A DNA stretch of 63,489 bases from Saccharopolyspora oryzae (GTDB lineage Bacteria > Actinomycetota > Actinomycetes > Mycobacteriales > Pseudonocardiaceae). The stretch covers positions 1 to 63,489 of the forward strand of contig NZ_JAQGLA010000038.1 of NCBI RefSeq assembly GCF_027853915.1, written 5' to 3'. The notes below the pieces were generated by a model. That model made no database searches. It was not told the DNA's origin and saw only the letters and a list, made by a program, of their open reading frames with translations. The position numbers and the translations under genes are program-made. Shown piece by piece: positions 61,717 through 63,489 of this stretch. Position 1 is the first letter of the stretch; each line of letters starts with the position of its first letter.

Positions 61717-61953
61717 TCGCTGACGGCCAACCGCTGACCGCTGCCGGCTTCTCATGTCGTGGGACACCGGTGCGGTGCGCGGGCTGCCCTCGATCCGGTC
61801 CGTTCCCGCAGTTGGCGGGGTTCTGCGATAGCCCTTCGGGGTGATTCGCGGATTCCCCGACATTCTGGGAAAAACGTGCCGACGAAAAAGCCGCCTGCTG
61901 GTCACGACCTTCTCTAGGCTCCGATCCGGACCACGAATTCGAGGAGGTGGCAG

Positions 61954-63453
61954 GTGTTTCGACGACACGGCCTGCGAGCGGCGGCTGCGGCCTGCTGCGC
62001 GACGGCGATCTTCGCGTCACCGGCGCTGGCCGGTGGTGACGGACCTGGGGCGCCGGGCGCGGGTGACGACTACTTCCCGGGCTACGGCAACGGCGGCTAC
62101 GACGTCTCGCACTACGACCTCCAGCTGCGCTACCAACCCGCGGACGACCACCTGCAGGGCACCGCGACGATCGTGGCGAAGCCGACGCAGAACCTGACCG
62201 CGTTCAACCTGGACTTCGCGCTGACTCCGAAATCCGTGCTGGTCAACGGAAAGCCGGCGCAGTTCTCGCAGGACGGCACCGAGCTGACGGTGACCCCGTC
62301 GGAGACGCTGCCGGAGGGCAGCCTGGCGACCTTCGTCGTCTCCTACGAGGGCGTGCCGTCCACCGTCGAGGTCGACGGGCTCAACCCGTGGATCCGCACC
62401 TCCGACGGTGCGCTCGCGGTCGGCCAGCCGGAGATCTCCGCCTGGTGGTTCCCCGGCAACGACCACCCGCGGGACAAGGCGACCTACGACATCGCGGTCA
62501 CCGTCCCGGACGGCACCGAGGTGGTCGCCAACGGCGTGAACACCGACAACAGCAGCCTGGCCGGGTGGACGACCTGGAAGTGGCGCACCACCAAGCCGAC
62601 CGCCACCTACCTCGCGTTCTTCGGCGCGGGGAACTACGAGATCAACGAGAAGACCGGTGCGTTCGGGCAGCCGTCCATCACTGCCTACTCGGACAACCTC
62701 GGCGAGCTGGCGGGCCCGGCGAAGGCGAGCGTGGAGCGCACCCCGGAGGTTTTGAACTTCCTGAGCGGCGTGCTCGGTGACTACCCGTTCGAGGCGCAGG
62801 GCGGCCTGGTGTCCTCCGAGGGCATGAACTTCGCGCTGGAGAACCAGACCCGGCCCACCTACAGCCACCTGTTCTTCCGCGACGGGGCGAACACCTCGGT
62901 GGTGGTGCACGAGAACGCGCACCAGTGGTTCGGCGACTCGGTGTCGGTGGACACCTGGCGCAACATCTGGATCAACGAGGGCTTCGCGTCGTTCGCGGAG
63001 TGGCTCTGGTCGGAGGCCCAGGGCACCGGCACCGCGCAGGAGCTGTTCGACCACTACTACTCGCAGCACCCGGACGACGACCCGTTCTGGCAGGTCATGC
63101 CGGGTGACCCGGGCAAGGACGCGGTGTTCGACGACGCGGTCTACGACCGGGGTGCGATGACGCTGCAGGCGCTGCGCAACGTGGTCGGCGACGAGGTGCT
63201 GACCGACATCGCCCGCACCTGGGTGTCGGAGAAGCGCTACAGCACCGGCACCGTCGAGGAGTTCATCCAGCTCGCGGAGCAGAAGTCCGGCAAGCAGCTG
63301 GGCGACTTCTTCAACACCTGGCTGTTCACCAAGGGCAAGCCGCCGGTCGGCGAGGCCACGGGCGTTCCGGCCAGCGCGGTCAAGGTGGCGGCGGCCCCGC
63401 CCAAGGCGGTCGCGGAGATCGACCGCACCCACGCCCTGCTGCACGAGCACTGA
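61954..63453 (+). CDS. Secreted M1-family zinc metallopeptidase
   Basis: A 499-residue exported aminopeptidase-like enzyme. A signal peptide ends about residue 26 (ASPALAGGD). The catalytic part has VVVHENAHQWFGD (HExxH, His319 and His323, with Glu320 as the base) and INEGFASFAEW with Glu342 exactly 19 residues after the second His, as in M1 gluzincins. AVYDRGAMTLQAL provides the conserved Tyr. It is short: the large C-terminal domains of classical aminopeptidase N are absent. GTG at 61954 follows GAGGAGGTGG. TAGGCT (61915-61920) is a possible -10. Substrate unknown. Confidence 0.93.
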   Translation: MFRRHGLRAAAAACCATAIFASPALAGGDGPGAPGAGDDYFPGYGNGGYDVSHYDLQLRYQPADDHLQGTATIVAKPTQNLTAFNLDFALTPKSVLVNGKPAQFSQDGTELTVTPSETLPEGSLATFVVSYEGVPSTVEVDGLNPWIRTSDGALAVGQPEISAWWFPGNDHPRDKATYDIAVTVPDGTEVVANGVNTDNSSLAGWTTWKWRTTKPTATYLAFFGAGNYEINEKTGAFGQPSITAYSDNLGELAGPAKASVERTPEVLNFLSGVLGDYPFEAQGGLVSSEGMNFALENQTRPTYSHLFFRDGANTSVVVHENAHQWFGDSVSVDTWRNIWINEGFASFAEWLWSEAQGTGTAQELFDHYYSQHPDDDPFWQVMPGDPGKDAVFDDAVYDRGAMTLQALRNVVGDEVLTDIARTWVSEKRYSTGTVEEFIQLAEQKSGKQLGDFFNTWLFTKGKPPVGEATGVPASAVKVAAAPPKAVAEIDRTHALLHEH

Positions 63454-63465
63454 TCACCCGGAGGT

Positions 63466-63489
63466 CGTGAGCGGCGATGGTCGTAAGAG
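63466..63489. repeat. CGTGAGCG-family hairpin repeat, truncated by the window edge
   Basis: The last 24 bases begin CGTGAGCGGCGATGGTCG. They match the reverse complement of the first hairpin unit at 3261-3302 with three differences. It starts 12 bases after the M1 peptidase stop. Confidence 0.7.

Overview
The window is high-GC actinobacterial chromosome, most like a sporulating Pseudonocardiales such as Saccharopolyspora (inferred from gene content; no database search was possible). Pointers are mycothiol synthesis (mshA and a mycothiol-dependent isomerase homologue), SenX3-RegX3, menaquinone genes, developmental regulators of the BldN and BldC types, actinobacterial bS22, and many GTG/TTG starts, ATGA/GTGA/TTGA gene overlaps and apparently leaderless genes. 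No phage, insertion sequence, CRISPR array, tRNA or rRNA was seen. Gene order follows, from memory, the Mycobacterium tuberculosis segment from mshA (Rv0486) to menD (Rv0555), and partly the Streptomyces hemACD-rex-bldN segment, so most of this is core backbone rather than an island.

Layout. 1-7.9 kb: a MerR regulator cut by the left edge, divergent from an old yellow enzyme; purU; a mycothiol-type isomerase homologue; a methyltransferase/DUF2505 pair; murB on a very tight divergent promoter; a degenerate trypsin-like protein; an SDR. 8-20.4 kb: L,D-transpeptidase lipoprotein, mshA, YbjN protein, DUF4349 lipoprotein, OsmC protein, gpmA, senX3-regX3, a Ppx/GppA phosphatase, a Pro/Ala-rich membrane protein, a TIM-barrel protein and a thioesterase. 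20.5-31.6 kb: acyl-CoA ligase, proC, a BldC-like HTH protein, bS22, an atypical epimerase/acyltransferase pair, a Clp-type AAA+ ATPase apparently without the ClpP-docking loop, HdeD-like and VOC proteins, and a HAD phosphatase. 31.7-45.5 kb: BldN-type sigma factor, glutaredoxin, rex-hemA-hemC-hemD behind a Rex operator, hemB, a tandem array of small membrane paralogues (one broken), hemL, a histidine phosphatase and a TlpA-like thioredoxin. 45.8-49.3 kb: ccdA-resB-ccsB, System II cytochrome c maturation. 49.5-56.5 kb: a ParA/MinD-like ATPase with a long Gly/Pro/Ser leader, bldC, a CysK2-like enzyme, a DUF3558 lipoprotein and a four-gene cluster with a type VII secretion flavour. 56.5-63.5 kb: menA, menE, menB and menD, then a secreted M1 metallopeptidase.

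How the genes work together. Haem genes (hemA, C, D, B, L), the cytochrome c assembly operon and the men genes form a respiratory block; the rex operator ties haem synthesis to NADH/NAD+ balance. senX3-regX3 sits beside a polyphosphate-type phosphatase, which fits phosphate sensing. BldN, BldC and the BldC-like HTH protein point to a developmental life cycle.

The most unusual content is non-coding. One palindrome family built on TTTCAATTGAAA or TTTCAATGGAAA recurs at seven places, always 3' of plus-strand genes. A second family of about 195 bp has two inverted full-length copies with paired base changes in a hairpin, plus two deletion derivatives. A third hairpin family, built on CGTGAGCG, lies near both ends of the window. 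Several genes also share a TANNNT-like hexamer almost exactly 6 nt before the start codon.
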